DNA of 64,000 bases from Akkermansiaceae bacterium (GCA_905182405.1 CAJJBQ010000001.1:1240001-1304000); one strand, 5' to 3'; counted from the stretch's first letter, positions 18,442-27,629 are shown. Translations and numbers: made by a program. Notes: generated by a model from the sequence alone, not told the origin.

Positions 18442-19491
18442 TTATTCGGCCTCTGAGCTCGGCTCGTCAGCCGGAAGGGTGATGGTCTTTAGCATCTCTT
18501 CAATCTTGGGATTGATTTCGTGCTTCAATGCTTCGGCGGACATGCGCAGGGCGTTCTTGATCGCGAGGGCGGAAGAGCCGCCGTGGGCGATGATGACGAC
18601 GCCATTGACACCGAGAAGGGGGCTGCCCCCGTAAGATTCGTAGTTGGTGCGGTCTTTCACCGCTTGGAAGGCTCCCTTGCCCATGAGGGCCCCGGCGATG
18701 CGGAGAGGATTCTTTTTAAATTCGGCCTTCATCCACTTGGACATTGCCTTGGCAGTTGCCTCGCAGCTCTTGAGGACGATGTTTCCGGTGAAGCCATCGC
18801 AGAGGCAGACGTCGAGCTTGGTTTGGAAAAGATCGTGGCCCTCAACGTTTCCTAGGAGGGTGAAGGGTGCGTGGCCGCGATCAACGAGGTTTCTTAGGAG
18901 AACCATGGTTTCCTTGGTAAAGGTGGTTCCTTTTTCGTCTTCTCCGCCGTTGGACATCATTCCGACGTGAGGATTTTCGACCTTGAGCACTTCGCGGGCG
19001 TATACGCTGCCCATGATGGCGTAGGTGAGAAGGTGGCTCGGCTTGGCTTCGGGATTCGCCCCGGCATCGAGAAGGTTGCAGATCCCGTATTCGTTGGGGA
19101 GAGGGGAGGCGATTCCGGCTCGGGCGACTCCTTTCAAAAGGCGAAGTTTCACAGTCGCGGCGGCGACGGCGGCACCGGTATTTCCGGCGGAAACCATTGC
19201 TCCCGCTTCTTTGCGCTTCACCAGATCAGCAGCAACGGCGATGGAGGAATTTTTTTTCCGACGAAGAGCTTTTGCGCCGGACTCTTCCATGCCGACGACT
19301 TCGGGAGCCTCGACGAATTGAATCCGTGGGTCCGTGAGGCCACATTTTGCAGCGTCTTTTCTGAGAAGTTCCGTAGGACCGGTTAAGAAGATCGTTTCAA
19401 TTTCCTTGTTCTCCTTCAGAAGATCGCGGGCACCAATGAGGTTCACGCCGGGAGCGTGATCACCGCCCATGCAATCAAGAGCAATCTTCAT
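18442..19491 (-). CDS. plsX: Phosphate acyltransferase PlsX
   Basis: A 349-residue enzyme that makes acyl-phosphate from acyl-ACP for phospholipid synthesis. It begins with the hallmark MKIALDCMGGDHAPG and carries AMVSAGNTGA, LLDAGANPEAKP, VGMMSNGGEDEKG, CDGFTGNIVLKS and GVVIIAHGGSSALAI. ATG 19491 is chosen over an upstream in-frame TTG (19503) because it sits exactly at the conserved N-terminus. The yceD-rpmF-plsX order matches that of most bacteria. A hairpin lies between rpmF and plsX. Confidence 0.97.
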   Translation of the reverse strand: MKIALDCMGGDHAPGVNLIGARDLLKENKEIETIFLTGPTELLRKDAAKCGLTDPRIQFVEAPEVVGMEESGAKALRRKKNSSIAVAADLVKRKEAGAMVSAGNTGAAVAAATVKLRLLKGVARAGIASPLPNEYGICNLLDAGANPEAKPSHLLTYAIMGSVYAREVLKVENPHVGMMSNGGEDEKGTTFTKETMVLLRNLVDRGHAPFTLLGNVEGHDLFQTKLDVCLCDGFTGNIVLKSCEATAKAMSKWMKAEFKKNPLRIAGALMGKGAFQAVKDRTNYESYGGSPLLGVNGVVIIAHGGSSALAIKNALRMSAEALKHEINPKIEEMLKTITLPADEPSSEAE

Positions 19492-19501
19492 GTGAGGATA
19501 C

Positions 19502-19528
19502 AAAAAGGCACGGAAACTAACCCGTGCC
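19502..19528 (-). terminator. Intrinsic terminator or attenuator between rpmF and plsX
   Basis: A perfect 7-bp stem GGCACGG/CCGTGCC with an 8-base loop, followed on the minus strand by TTTTTG. It starts 16 bases after rpmF ends and finishes about 11 bases before the plsX ATG. It could let ribosomal protein and lipid gene expression differ within one cluster. Confidence 0.65.
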
Positions 19529-19543
19529 CCTGTGTAAAAGGAA

Positions 19544-19726
19544 TTAGACGAGGTCTACTTCGATGACCTGACGCTCGCGGTAAGTTCCGCAAGAAGGGCA
19601 TGCGATGTGTCCCGGAATACGGCTTTCGCATTCAGGGCAGGTCTTCAGCTGGGGCTTGCGCCACCTGTTTGCTCCACGACGAAGCTTTTGCTTGTGCTTG
19701 GAGGTGCGTCTTTTTGGTACGGCCAT
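19544..19726 (-). CDS. rpmF: 50S ribosomal protein L32
   Basis: A 60-residue protein starting MAVPKRRTSKHKQKLRR, the standard L32 N-terminus. Two zinc-binding cysteine pairs (CPEC and CPSC) are present, so this is the zinc-containing form. It lies 20 bases after the DUF177 gene and before plsX, the conserved arrangement. Confidence 0.98.
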   Translation of the reverse strand: MAVPKRRTSKHKQKLRRGANRWRKPQLKTCPECESRIPGHIACPSCGTYRERQVIEVDLV

Positions 19727-19746
19727 GGTTTACAGAGTGTTGGCGG

Positions 19747-20229
19747 TTAATCGGTGGATTTTAGCGCGTCGAGTGCATCCCAAGGGTTGGGCTCGTCCTG
19801 CGCAGGGGCGTTGTCTACTCCAACATCCGGTGGATTGTCCACTGCTAAATATTGAGTATCGATCTCACAGGTTCCCGGGTCGTCCCCATCTTCGCAGTAT
19901 GGATTGTTCGGAAGTTCGATGACAAGTTCCTCTCGGAGCGCCTCGGAGGCATCGATAATCCCATTATCTCCGATCTCGACGCTGATTGCGACGCTGGGTA
20001 ATTCGATGGTTTGGAGGAACTTATGGAGGGTCCTCATACACGTAAGTTCAAAGGTCGCAGAGATGGCTCCAGTGAGGAGTAATTCTCCATCAAAGCGCTG
20101 AGCGAAAAGGTCGTAGCGCAATGGTCCGGCGGCTTTGGTGTGGTCTTCGTTGAGGTCGAAAACTTCTTTTGGGATCTCGCCGGTGAGGGACTCCCCTTCG
20201 TCGGGAAGGTGAACAAGTTCAATTTTCAT
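19747..20229 (-). CDS. yceD: YceD/DUF177 family protein
   Basis: A 160-residue acidic cytoplasmic protein immediately upstream of rpmF. The family pattern is seen in GELLLTGAISATFELTCMRTL (central beta segment with the conserved cysteine), then a segment rich in acid residues with NPYCEDGDDPGTCE. Members are tied to 23S rRNA accumulation and ribosome assembly in bacteria and plants; that is family knowledge. The Asp/Pro/Ala-rich tail is probably disordered. It diverges from aat across only 28 bases, so the two promoters must overlap. Confidence 0.9.
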   Translation of the reverse strand: MKIELVHLPDEGESLTGEIPKEVFDLNEDHTKAAGPLRYDLFAQRFDGELLLTGAISATFELTCMRTLHKFLQTIELPSVAISVEIGDNGIIDASEALREELVIELPNNPYCEDGDDPGTCEIDTQYLAVDNPPDVGVDNAPAQDEPNPWDALDALKSTD

Positions 20230-20257
20230 GTGCGGATTGTAGTTTGAAAATGTCGTT

Positions 20258-20848
20258 TTGTATCGTGAAATTCCGCCCGTGGAGAAAATTCCCCCGCAAG
20301 TTCTCCTCGGTGCTTATACCGAAGGCGTTTTCCCGATGGCGGAAGATGGAGGAATCTATTGGTTTTCTCCTACCTTACGAGGGATTATTCCGCTCGATGA
20401 ACGTTTCCATATTCCGAAGGGCCTACGTAGGAGCCTCAAGAAGCGCCCTTTCGAAATCCGCTGGAACACCGCTTTTCGCGAAGTGATGCAGAGCTGCTCG
20501 GATCGAGTGGAGACCTGGATCGATGAATCAATTATCGAGAGTTACTGTGATCTTCATGATCTAGGCTTCGCACACTCGGTCGAATGCTGGGATGAGGAGG
20601 GTCTTCAAGGGGGACTCTACGGGATTCGGATTGAGGGGGCTTTTTTTGGAGAAAGCATGTTCAGCCGCAAGACTGATGCAAGTAAGATTGCGATGGTAAA
20701 ATTGGTCGAGTGGCTGCGCGACGAAGAGATAATCCTATTGGATACCCAGTGGATGACGGAGCACCTCAAGCAGTTTGGTGGTTATGAGGTGGAGCGCGAT
20801 GAATATCAGCTGATGCTCAAAGAGGCGATCGGGATTGCCGACGAGTAG
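20258..20848 (+). CDS. aat: Leucyl/phenylalanyl-tRNA-protein transferase
   Basis: A 196-residue enzyme that adds Leu or Phe from tRNA to proteins with N-terminal Lys or Arg, feeding the ClpS/ClpAP N-degron pathway. The signature IYWFSPTLRGIIPLD, FHIPKGLRRSLKK, EGLQGGLYGI and FFGESMFSRKTDASKIAM are all present. An in-frame TAG at 20240 forces a start after it, and the only usual start codon before the conserved region is TTG 20258. An ATG at 20250 is in another frame. E. coli Aat is somewhat longer at the N-terminus. Confidence 0.93.
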   Translation: MYREIPPVEKIPPQVLLGAYTEGVFPMAEDGGIYWFSPTLRGIIPLDERFHIPKGLRRSLKKRPFEIRWNTAFREVMQSCSDRVETWIDESIIESYCDLHDLGFAHSVECWDEEGLQGGLYGIRIEGAFFGESMFSRKTDASKIAMVKLVEWLRDEEIILLDTQWMTEHLKQFGGYEVERDEYQLMLKEAIGIADE

Positions 20849-20920
20849 GCTGTTGCTTGAGTGGAGGACCCATGACAACGGGGGCTTGTGGTGATCTTGG
20901 CAGAACGCTATTTAGTGGGT

Positions 20921-22363
20921 ATGCTTCAGGTGATTATCGCCATTTTTTCAATCTGTCTCGCGATTTTTTCTTTTGCGGAAGAGATCTCTGACGGACTTTG
21001 GAATGGAAAGCCATGGGAGAAAGCGGAGCTTGAAGAAGCAGTTGCCTTTGGAGATGCGCAGGCTCTTGCCGAATGGGCATACTGGTCCCGGGTCGCCTGG
21101 GGAGGCGTGAAGCCCGATCAAAAGAAGCTCTTTCTTTATGCCACGCGGTCGGCCGCTCTGGGGAACCCAATGGGGCAGGCTATTTTGGCGCGTTGCTATC
21201 TCGAAGGAGAAGGAGTGGCAAAGGACGAAGAGGGTGGACTCAAGTTGGCTCACCAAGCGGCTGAGGCGGGCCATCCCCTGGGATTGAAGAATCTCGCAAA
21301 TTGCCATTTTGGAGGACAGGCGGGCCTCGAAATTGATCTTAAAAAAGGAAACGGATTTGAGCAAGAAGCTATGGATGGAGGTTGCGTCATCGCGAGGGAA
21401 AACTGCGTCCGTAGAATTTTCTACGGATTCGACGGGCACGTCAGGAATAAGAAAAGCGCCTTTCAGATGGCCATTCCAATTTTAATGGAAAAACACAGCA
21501 ACGTGGCCGCCGAATTTATTTTACAATATGCCGGAGAGAGAGCTTTTCAAAATCCAGTTCAAGAGGAACTGATCAAGAAAGCCGAGGAAAGGTTGATGAT
21601 GGGAGTGAAGGTCAAGCATCTCAACTCGATGGTTGCTTTGGGGAGATACTATTCTCAAGTGGGACGGGCTGATGAAGGAATGCCGCTCATTTTAGAAGCT
21701 GCACAGAATCCCCATTTCTTTGCCTCCACGGTGGCGCACGACTTTGCGATAGGAGAATATAACCTCAGAAGAGCTGGCACGATTGGAGAGACGCCCACTA
21801 TTTATCGGCTAGCGCGGGAATCTTATTCTAAAGGGAATCGTCATTTTCGTGTGCTGGACTCAGTGGCAAAATCCTATCTTTATCCTTGGGGGAATCATGA
21901 AGTTCAACCGGAGAAAGCAAAACCAATCATCGATGCGCTCGCCGAGACCCAGAGTGCGCCCGCCCACGTTCTCTATGGGGTCTTCTTCTGCATGCAAAAG
22001 AACAATCGATATTTCGATCGGAAAAGGGGGCATGCTCACTTTTTTTACAGTGCGTCTAAACGAGGCGGTGCCTTGTATGGTTTGGTTCAGGATCTCGCTC
22101 CCAGTGACGCTCTGGAAAAGGGAGATATAGTGAGCGCCTATGCCGTGAACTATGCGGCTATTAGGAGGAATCAAGGAAGTGATCGAAGCAAGCTGATGGC
22201 CTTACAAAAGCGCATCGAAAAACTTCTGAGTCCGGAGCAGATGAAAGAAGCGAAAGATCTCATTAAACGAGGCTACCCGCTTAAAGAAGAGTTTCAAAAG
22301 GCTGCCATTGAGACTCTCAAGGAATACGGTGATTTACCTCCAGACGCTGCTTATACAAAGTAA
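20921..22363 (+). CDS. Exported Sel1-repeat (TPR-like) protein
   Basis: The frame opens at 20888, but ATG 20921 gives a clean signal peptide (MLQVIIAIFSICLAIFSFAEE), so I start there; the product is about 480 residues. Sel1-like repeats follow the A..G...A...L...Y..G.GV pattern, for example GQAILARCYLEGEGVAKD and the next repeat GLKNLANCHFGG. More degenerate helical repeats continue (YSQVGRADEGMPLILEAA). Sel1 proteins are adaptors for protein-protein contacts. Location is periplasmic or outer-membrane side. No partner gene is obvious. Confidence 0.8.
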   Translation: MLQVIIAIFSICLAIFSFAEEISDGLWNGKPWEKAELEEAVAFGDAQALAEWAYWSRVAWGGVKPDQKKLFLYATRSAALGNPMGQAILARCYLEGEGVAKDEEGGLKLAHQAAEAGHPLGLKNLANCHFGGQAGLEIDLKKGNGFEQEAMDGGCVIARENCVRRIFYGFDGHVRNKKSAFQMAIPILMEKHSNVAAEFILQYAGERAFQNPVQEELIKKAEERLMMGVKVKHLNSMVALGRYYSQVGRADEGMPLILEAAQNPHFFASTVAHDFAIGEYNLRRAGTIGETPTIYRLARESYSKGNRHFRVLDSVAKSYLYPWGNHEVQPEKAKPIIDALAETQSAPAHVLYGVFFCMQKNNRYFDRKRGHAHFFYSASKRGGALYGLVQDLAPSDALEKGDIVSAYAVNYAAIRRNQGSDRSKLMALQKRIEKLLSPEQMKEAKDLIKRGYPLKEEFQKAAIETLKEYGDLPPDAAYTK

Positions 22364-22416
22364 CAGAACAGAGGAGACAAAAGCACTAGGCTCGTCCTTC
22401 CTTCCTTCGTGATGCG

Positions 22417-23088
22417 CTAGTTAGGGTTTTGACTTTGGAGCCATTTCTTGAATTTATTGCTTTTGAATCGGCTAGGAATATCGAGGTCTTTTCTTACCAT
22501 GGGGGCTGCTTTGAGATCTCGTTTTTGGTCCTTCAAATCTGTGGAGCTAGCGCTCGCTTGATCGGAGAAACGGACTTGGAAAGCGGTCTCCGTTCCTGGA
22601 CTGATTTTAGAAAGTCTCATTATAAGATCATTGCGGGAATTGATGCCGCGGCAGTCCTTTCCGTTGCAGTTGATGATGACGTCGCCTGCTCGGAATCCTG
22701 CGGATTTCGCTGGCGTTCCTTCGGCTACTTGGACGACTAAAGGCCAGGAGGTGAGTTCCGTTCCGTTGTGATCAAGGAACCAACCGACAACGATTCCAAA
22801 AACACCTACGCCTTCGCCTAATTCGTAGATGCGGTAAGTCTGTTCTAGGAGGGAGCGTGTCCGAGCCCGGACCTCGGGGTCGTCGCTGCTTTGATTGGCA
22901 ATCCTCAAAACCTTTGCCGCATGATCAGGATCTTCGCCTAGGCGGTTGAGGATGGCCTCAGTGGTTTGATTTCGATCTGCTGAAGTGCCTTCGCCAATTT
23001 TAGCGATGAGCTCTTCGAGAGATTTTTCCGCTCCCACAGGAAGACAAGTCCCCATCGAGAAGATTAGTGCACTCAGAATCAATTTCAC
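22417..23088 (-). CDS. Exported PDZ-domain protein
   Basis: A 223-residue product with signal peptide MKLILSALIFSMGTCLPVGA. Residues 25-90 look like a helical HEAT-type segment (SADRNQTTEAILNRLGEDPD). A PDZ domain follows at about 95-180, with EGTPAKSAGFRAGDVIINCNG as the carboxylate-binding region. No protease motif is attached, so it is probably a binding protein rather than an HtrA-type enzyme. The Lys-rich C-terminus ends the protein. It converges on the Sel1 gene. Confidence 0.75.
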   Translation of the reverse strand: MKLILSALIFSMGTCLPVGAEKSLEELIAKIGEGTSADRNQTTEAILNRLGEDPDHAAKVLRIANQSSDDPEVRARTRSLLEQTYRIYELGEGVGVFGIVVGWFLDHNGTELTSWPLVVQVAEGTPAKSAGFRAGDVIINCNGKDCRGINSRNDLIMRLSKISPGTETAFQVRFSDQASASSTDLKDQKRDLKAAPMVRKDLDIPSRFKSNKFKKWLQSQNPN

Positions 23089-23154
23089 GCACCCACTCTA
23101 CGGAGCTCTGTTTGACAAATCAACGTCGAACCATTGGCTTGGCTTCCTTACGCT

Positions 23155-23616
23155 TTATTCCAGCCCCGTCACCAGAAGAGCGGGATTCTCAATTTCAGCA
23201 CCCATCTTTTTCCCCACCAGTTCCTGATAAAGGCGTGAGTCTGGGGTGATGACGGTCAGCTCACAGCCGAGATAATCCAATGTTTGTCCTCCGCCAGTGG
23301 GGGCGAGGAAGAAAAAGCGAATCTCTCCGTCTTCATCGACTTCCACGAATGCACCGACGCCAATTTCGTCATCGAGTGTGTAATCTTCTGCCTCGAAGCG
23401 GGAAAAGGTGGCCGCAGCTACTTCTGCGAGAGCCAGTTGCGCGTCCTGAGCTTGCGCAAGGTAGGAAGCCTCGACTGCGCGGGTGTCGTATTTTCCTTCC
23501 GACTTCGTTTCGTCTCCTGACGCACTTTCCTCAGAATCAGCTAAGGCCGATTGCATCACTGAGATCTGTTTGTCCAGTTGCGCTTTGAGTTGGGAAATGG
23601 CCTCGCTTTTCGTCAC
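23155..23616 (-). CDS. GreA/GreB-like protein
   Basis: I start at GTG 23616 (V/M-TKSEAISQLKAQL); longer readings run into the divergent helicase gene. The product is about 153 residues: an N-terminal helical hairpin (about 1-80) and a compact C-terminal domain (about 90-150) with EIGVGAFVEVDEDGEIRFFF and GGQTLDYLGCELTVITPDS. This is the layout of transcript-cleavage factors of the GreA type or of Rnk-like relatives. The acidic hairpin tip cannot be judged by eye, so RNA-polymerase cleavage activity is not certain. It is divergent from the SNF2 gene with about 50 bases between. Confidence 0.65.
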   Translation of the reverse strand: MTKSEAISQLKAQLDKQISVMQSALADSEESASGDETKSEGKYDTRAVEASYLAQAQDAQLALAEVAAATFSRFEAEDYTLDDEIGVGAFVEVDEDGEIRFFFLAPTGGGQTLDYLGCELTVITPDSRLYQELVGKKMGAEIENPALLVTGLE

Positions 23617-23668
23617 AGGTGTAATTTTGCGAGACAAGCCGGAAGGTGCAAGACTAGTCTGCGCCGCA

Positions 23669-26602
23669 ATGAGCCATCTCGAATTGACACGCGACCTCCT
23701 TATGGATGCCGGAGGCTGGCAAGAGATGAAAAAAGCGCGCTCTATCCATCGTGAAGGGGGCGTAAAATCAGCAAAATATAAGGAAGGCTTTCTCTCCGGC
23801 GAAATTCGCATTGGTGGGAAGATGAAGAAGATCTCGATGGAAATCATCTCGCGCAGCCACATGGAAAATAAATGCACCTGCCTCATGGTGCGACGTGATG
23901 GTCGGGTTTGTGCTCATATCATCGCTATTGGGCTGGAAGTCATCGATCCCCAGCAGTCTGCCGCTCCGGTGGCATCAGCAAAGCCTGTCGAAGATAAATG
24001 GCCCACTCTTTCTGAGGAGGGAAAGGAAGCGACACTTCAGGTGATGCTTCCCCTCAAGGTCGAGCCCGCTTGGGAGCGCGGTCAGCTCATGGTCGGCTTC
24101 GGCGCGGTGGTCGATGGCGAAGAAACTCTCCTTTCGGCTCTTACGGAGTCCTATCGGCTCGAGGCGCACGATGAAGAACTCTGGCGCGTCCTTCGGGAAC
24201 TCTTCCCTGGTGAAGCGCCTGGAGTCGTCAATCTGGATCGCCCTCAGTTCCTCGACCTCCTCGAAGGTCTCATTGGTCATCCGCGGATTCAGTTTGGAAA
24301 AAAGACCGATGTCACTATTTCCGCGCAGGGGCCCAGATTGCCCCTCCGCATGGTGGGTGAGCGTATCGCTCTTCGCTGGCCCGCCGGAGTCAATCCACTG
24401 GGATCGTGGATTCTCGAGAAGAACGATTTTTCTCCCGTCGCTCTTGGCTTGCCGTCCAAGTACACCGCCGTTTTAGAAAAGGGTCTTCGCGTGAGTGCAG
24501 GCGATGCGCAATTCGTAATCGGTCAGCTCGAGCGCTGGTTCGAGGTGCCCGAACGAATCTGGGATGCGCTTCCCCATGAGGGGATTCCCGAAGTCCTCAT
24601 TCATCTCGAAGGCTCACTCCGTCATCTCGAAGCACGCTTGGAATTTCGTTATGAGGACCAGCGGGCTTCTTGTATCGATGGCGAAGCCCAGCTGGTGGGT
24701 GACACCGGGCTCCTTACGTCAGTCTCGAAGGAAAATGCCGTGATCGAATTCTTCCGCTCGTGGAATTTTGAAGGTCCTGCTAAGGGCGGGCGCATGGCCC
24801 TGAGGGAGCGTGAAGAGATTCTCAAGTTCCACGCCTTTGCGGAACTGCTTCCTCTCTGGCAGGTCGAAAAAGGGGAGCGCTTTGAAGCGGCTGCAAAGCA
24901 GGTGGTGGCGGTACGTCCCGATTGGGATGTTCAGCAAGGCAGCGGACAGGATTGGTTCACCGTTGAGACGCGTTTTCAAGTGGGTAACGACGAACTTGGT
25001 CGCGATCAGGTCCAGCGCATGCTGCGCATGGGGAGTTCCGAGCAAGCTTATGGACGCGGGAAGATTGCTGTGATCGATTCGGGATTTATCGATGAAGTGA
25101 ACGATACTTTAAGCGACTGTGATCCGACTCAGGCCGTTCCCGGAATTTTCGAGGTGAGCACTCAACAAGCGGCTTACCTTCGCCAAAGCGCTCGTGACTT
25201 TGGTATGTCCCTGGAGCCGGAAGAGAGCGTTGAAATGCAGGCTCTTCCTGATGTCCTCCGACCCTACCAAGCCGATGGTGTCCGCTGGATGTGGAAGCTC
25301 AGTGAGTTGAAGATGGGCGGTATTTTGGCCGATGATATGGGTCTTGGTAAGACGATCCAGACGCTCACCTTTATCCAGGCGCGTGGCGGAAGAGCGCTCG
25401 TTGTTTGTCCTTCTTCCCTGGTCTTCAACTGGGCTGCAGAAGCGCAAAGATGGTTTCCTGATTTAAAAGTCGCCCTTCATGTCGGTTCAAAACGAGGTGA
25501 GCTACCCCAAGTAGATCTCGTTATCACGAGCTACGCCATTCTCCGCATTGATTCCGAAAAATTTAATGCCGCCGAGTTCGATATCGCGGTGCTCGACGAG
25601 GCGCAGCAGATCAAGAATCCCGAGGCGCAAGTCAGTAAAGCGGTGCATGCCCTCAAGGCGCGCCATCGTTTTGCGCTGTCCGGAACTCCAGTAGAGAACT
25701 CGCTTCTCGATCTCTGGTCCATCATGCACTTCGCCCTTCCCGGATACTTGGGACCGCGAAAAGCCTTCATCGAACGCTTCGAGAAACCGCTTCGAAAAGG
25801 GGGCGACTCCGCGCTGGGGCGCCGCCTTGCGCGTCGACTCAAACCGGTCGTTTTGCGTCGCTTGAAAACGGAGGTCGCGAAAGATCTTCCGGCCCGCATT
25901 GAGCAGGTGCGCTACTGTGATCTCACACCGAAACAATCTGGGATCTACCGACAGCTCCTCGTTGAAAGTCGCAGTCAAGTCGATGCCGCGGACGACGGCA
26001 AGAAGCGCATGGTCGCGCTCACTGCGCTTCTTCGACTTCGCCAAGCCTGCTGTGATCTCCGTCTTTTACCGGGGATCAAGGTCGAGGACAAAGACGCTGG
26101 AATCAAACTCGATGAACTCGAGAGCCTTCTCGAAGAAGCGGTCGCGGGCGGTCACCGCGTGCTTGTCTTTAGTCAGTTTGTGCAACTTCTCCAAGGTCTC
26201 GTTCCCATGCTTCTCGGAAAGGGCTGGGACTATTGCTATCTCGATGGTCAGACTCGAAAGCGGGGCGAGGTGGTGGAACGTTTTCAGGAGGGGAAGGCGC
26301 CTGTCTTCCTCATTTCCCTTAAAGCGGGCGGCGTGGGGCTCAACCTCACGGCAGCCGATACTGTCATCCACCTCGACCCATGGTGGAACCCGGCTGTGGA
26401 AGCGCAGGCGACCGACCGCGCCCACCGCATCGGTCAAACCAGGGTCGTGAACAGCTATAAGTTTATCACCAGGGGGACGGTCGAAGAAAAGATCCTGGCC
26501 CTTCAAGAAGAGAAGAAGGCGATGATGGAATCCGTTCTCGATGGAGGCAGCGCGCTCGTGCCCGGATTGGAAGAAAATGAACTGATGGGCTTGTTTGGCT
26601 GA
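23669..26602 (+). CDS. SNF2-family helicase with SWIM zinc finger
   Basis: I start at ATG 23669 (MSHLELTRDLL) because upstream codons lie in the divergent GreA-like gene; the product is about 977 residues. A SWIM zinc finger CTCLMVRRDGRVCAHIIA sits near 70. The SNF2 ATPase core begins near 530: LRPYQADGVRWMWKL, Walker A DDMGLGKT near 555, DEAQ box near 643, SGTPVENSLLDLWSI. The C-terminal helicase half has YLDGQTRKR, GGVGLNLTAADTV and DRAHRIGQ. Bacterial SWIM-SNF2 proteins are DNA translocases of the HepA/RapA superfamily with roles in nucleoprotein remodelling; the exact job here is unknown. Confidence 0.92.
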   Translation: MSHLELTRDLLMDAGGWQEMKKARSIHREGGVKSAKYKEGFLSGEIRIGGKMKKISMEIISRSHMENKCTCLMVRRDGRVCAHIIAIGLEVIDPQQSAAPVASAKPVEDKWPTLSEEGKEATLQVMLPLKVEPAWERGQLMVGFGAVVDGEETLLSALTESYRLEAHDEELWRVLRELFPGEAPGVVNLDRPQFLDLLEGLIGHPRIQFGKKTDVTISAQGPRLPLRMVGERIALRWPAGVNPLGSWILEKNDFSPVALGLPSKYTAVLEKGLRVSAGDAQFVIGQLERWFEVPERIWDALPHEGIPEVLIHLEGSLRHLEARLEFRYEDQRASCIDGEAQLVGDTGLLTSVSKENAVIEFFRSWNFEGPAKGGRMALREREEILKFHAFAELLPLWQVEKGERFEAAAKQVVAVRPDWDVQQGSGQDWFTVETRFQVGNDELGRDQVQRMLRMGSSEQAYGRGKIAVIDSGFIDEVNDTLSDCDPTQAVPGIFEVSTQQAAYLRQSARDFGMSLEPEESVEMQALPDVLRPYQADGVRWMWKLSELKMGGILADDMGLGKTIQTLTFIQARGGRALVVCPSSLVFNWAAEAQRWFPDLKVALHVGSKRGELPQVDLVITSYAILRIDSEKFNAAEFDIAVLDEAQQIKNPEAQVSKAVHALKARHRFALSGTPVENSLLDLWSIMHFALPGYLGPRKAFIERFEKPLRKGGDSALGRRLARRLKPVVLRRLKTEVAKDLPARIEQVRYCDLTPKQSGIYRQLLVESRSQVDAADDGKKRMVALTALLRLRQACCDLRLLPGIKVEDKDAGIKLDELESLLEEAVAGGHRVLVFSQFVQLLQGLVPMLLGKGWDYCYLDGQTRKRGEVVERFQEGKAPVFLISLKAGGVGLNLTAADTVIHLDPWWNPAVEAQATDRAHRIGQTRVVNSYKFITRGTVEEKILALQEEKKAMMESVLDGGSALVPGLEENELMGLFG

Positions 26603-26656
26603 GGCACGCGTGGGAGATTTGACGGAATAATCTTTTGAGGCTAGCCTCCCACCATC

Positions 26657-27241
26657 ATGAAGAAGAAAAACCTCCTTAATTTTCTCGGCTGTCTCACCGT
26701 GCTGGCGTTCCTGACGGGCGATGTCCATTCCCAAGAGAAGAAGCCGATGGTCACCTTGGAGAAAAAGCCCGAGGATCCTGCGCTGCCGGTGAAGAAAACT
26801 GATAAGGAGTGGAAGAAAATCCTCACGCCCGAGCAGTATCGCATTCTGCGTGAGGACGGAACGGAGCGAGCGAATGGAAAAGTTTATGATCAGTTCAAGG
26901 AGCAAGGCGCTGGCACTTACCACTGTGCGGGCTGCAATGCGGAGCTCTTCTCATCGAAAGAGAAATTTGATTCTCACTGCGGCTGGCCTTCGTTTTACGA
27001 CCCTTCGAAAGCGAAAAACATCAAAAGCACGACCGACTTCCATCTCGGCTACGCTCGCACCGAAATTCGCTGCGCGATTTGTGACGGCCACCTCGGCCAT
27101 GTTTTTAAAGGTGAGGGTTTTAAGACCCCTACCGACAAGCGTTTCTGCATCAACGGTACCGTGTTGAAATTCGTCCCCAATGCTCCAGTGGCCGAAAAAA
27201 AAGAGGAACTCAAAAAGGAAGTTCCCGAGAAAAAGAAGTGA
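26657..27241 (+). CDS. msrB: Exported peptide-methionine (R)-S-oxide reductase
   Basis: A 194-residue protein with an N-terminal export signal (NFLGCLTVLAFLTGDVHS) and a full MsrB domain at about 55-170. Zinc cysteines appear as CAGC and CAIC, FDSHCGWPSF is the family core, and RFCING carries the reducing Cys. It repairs the R form of methionine sulfoxide in proteins, here probably in the periplasm. The Lys/Glu-rich tail is unusual. No msrA or electron-donor gene lies nearby. Confidence 0.92.
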   Translation: MKKKNLLNFLGCLTVLAFLTGDVHSQEKKPMVTLEKKPEDPALPVKKTDKEWKKILTPEQYRILREDGTERANGKVYDQFKEQGAGTYHCAGCNAELFSSKEKFDSHCGWPSFYDPSKAKNIKSTTDFHLGYARTEIRCAICDGHLGHVFKGEGFKTPTDKRFCINGTVLKFVPNAPVAEKKEELKKEVPEKKK

Positions 27242-27319
27242 TTTTAATTCATGAGAATTTCATTGTTCGTTGAATAAACCCGAGGGGTTCGTGGTCTCGT
27301 TAGATACCATGAAGAAATC

Positions 27320-27523
27320 ATGCTTAAGAGTTGCACCAGAACCCACGATCAACAAGGGCGCGCGGTGAAGAGTGTGACTCCTGAAGGTGCGCTCATCGGG
27401 TATAGCATCTCGAAAAACTGTCATAAGAAGAATAATCATTACGGCTACGACAATCGTGGGCGGCATTATGGCAATCAAGGCCACCACAATCAGCGCTCAC
27501 ACCGAGGGCGCTCTGGTTACTAG
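27320..27523 (+). CDS. Tiny Gly/His/Asn-rich ORF, doubtful
   Basis: A 67-codon frame whose second half is rich in Gly, His, Asn and Arg (HYGYDNRGRHYGNQGHHNQR). It contains ALIGYSIS, perhaps a leftover of a hydrophobic leader. An ATG at 27309 (MKKSCLRVAPEP) opens in another frame and stops after 19 codons, so a frameshifted small exported protein is possible. A likely terminator follows. No family is recognised. Confidence 0.35.
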   Translation: MLKSCTRTHDQQGRAVKSVTPEGALIGYSISKNCHKKNNHYGYDNRGRHYGNQGHHNQRSHRGRSGY

Positions 27524-27548
27524 ATTCTGACTTTTTCAACGAGAAGGC

Positions 27549-27571
27549 CTCACTTTTAAGTGGGTTTTTTG
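27549..27571 (+). terminator. Probable weak intrinsic terminator
   Basis: A 6-bp stem CTCACT/AGTGGG with one G-T pair, a 4-base loop, then TTTTTT, 26 bases after the small ORF. The stem is short, so confidence is moderate. Confidence 0.45.
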
Positions 27572-27629
27572 GTGCTCATTTGTTCAGGAAGAATCTCGCT
27601 TTTTTTCGCTGGTTTATAAAATAAAGTTC

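Noticed and set aside
26066..26923. A 285-codon minus-strand frame
   Set aside because: Antisense to the SNF2 and msrB genes; no motif.
27260..27487. Small hydrophobic minus-strand frame MVALIAIMPPTIVVAVMI
   Set aside because: It is antisense to a His/Asn/Gly-rich frame, whose codons give hydrophobic residues on the other strand; no start signal.
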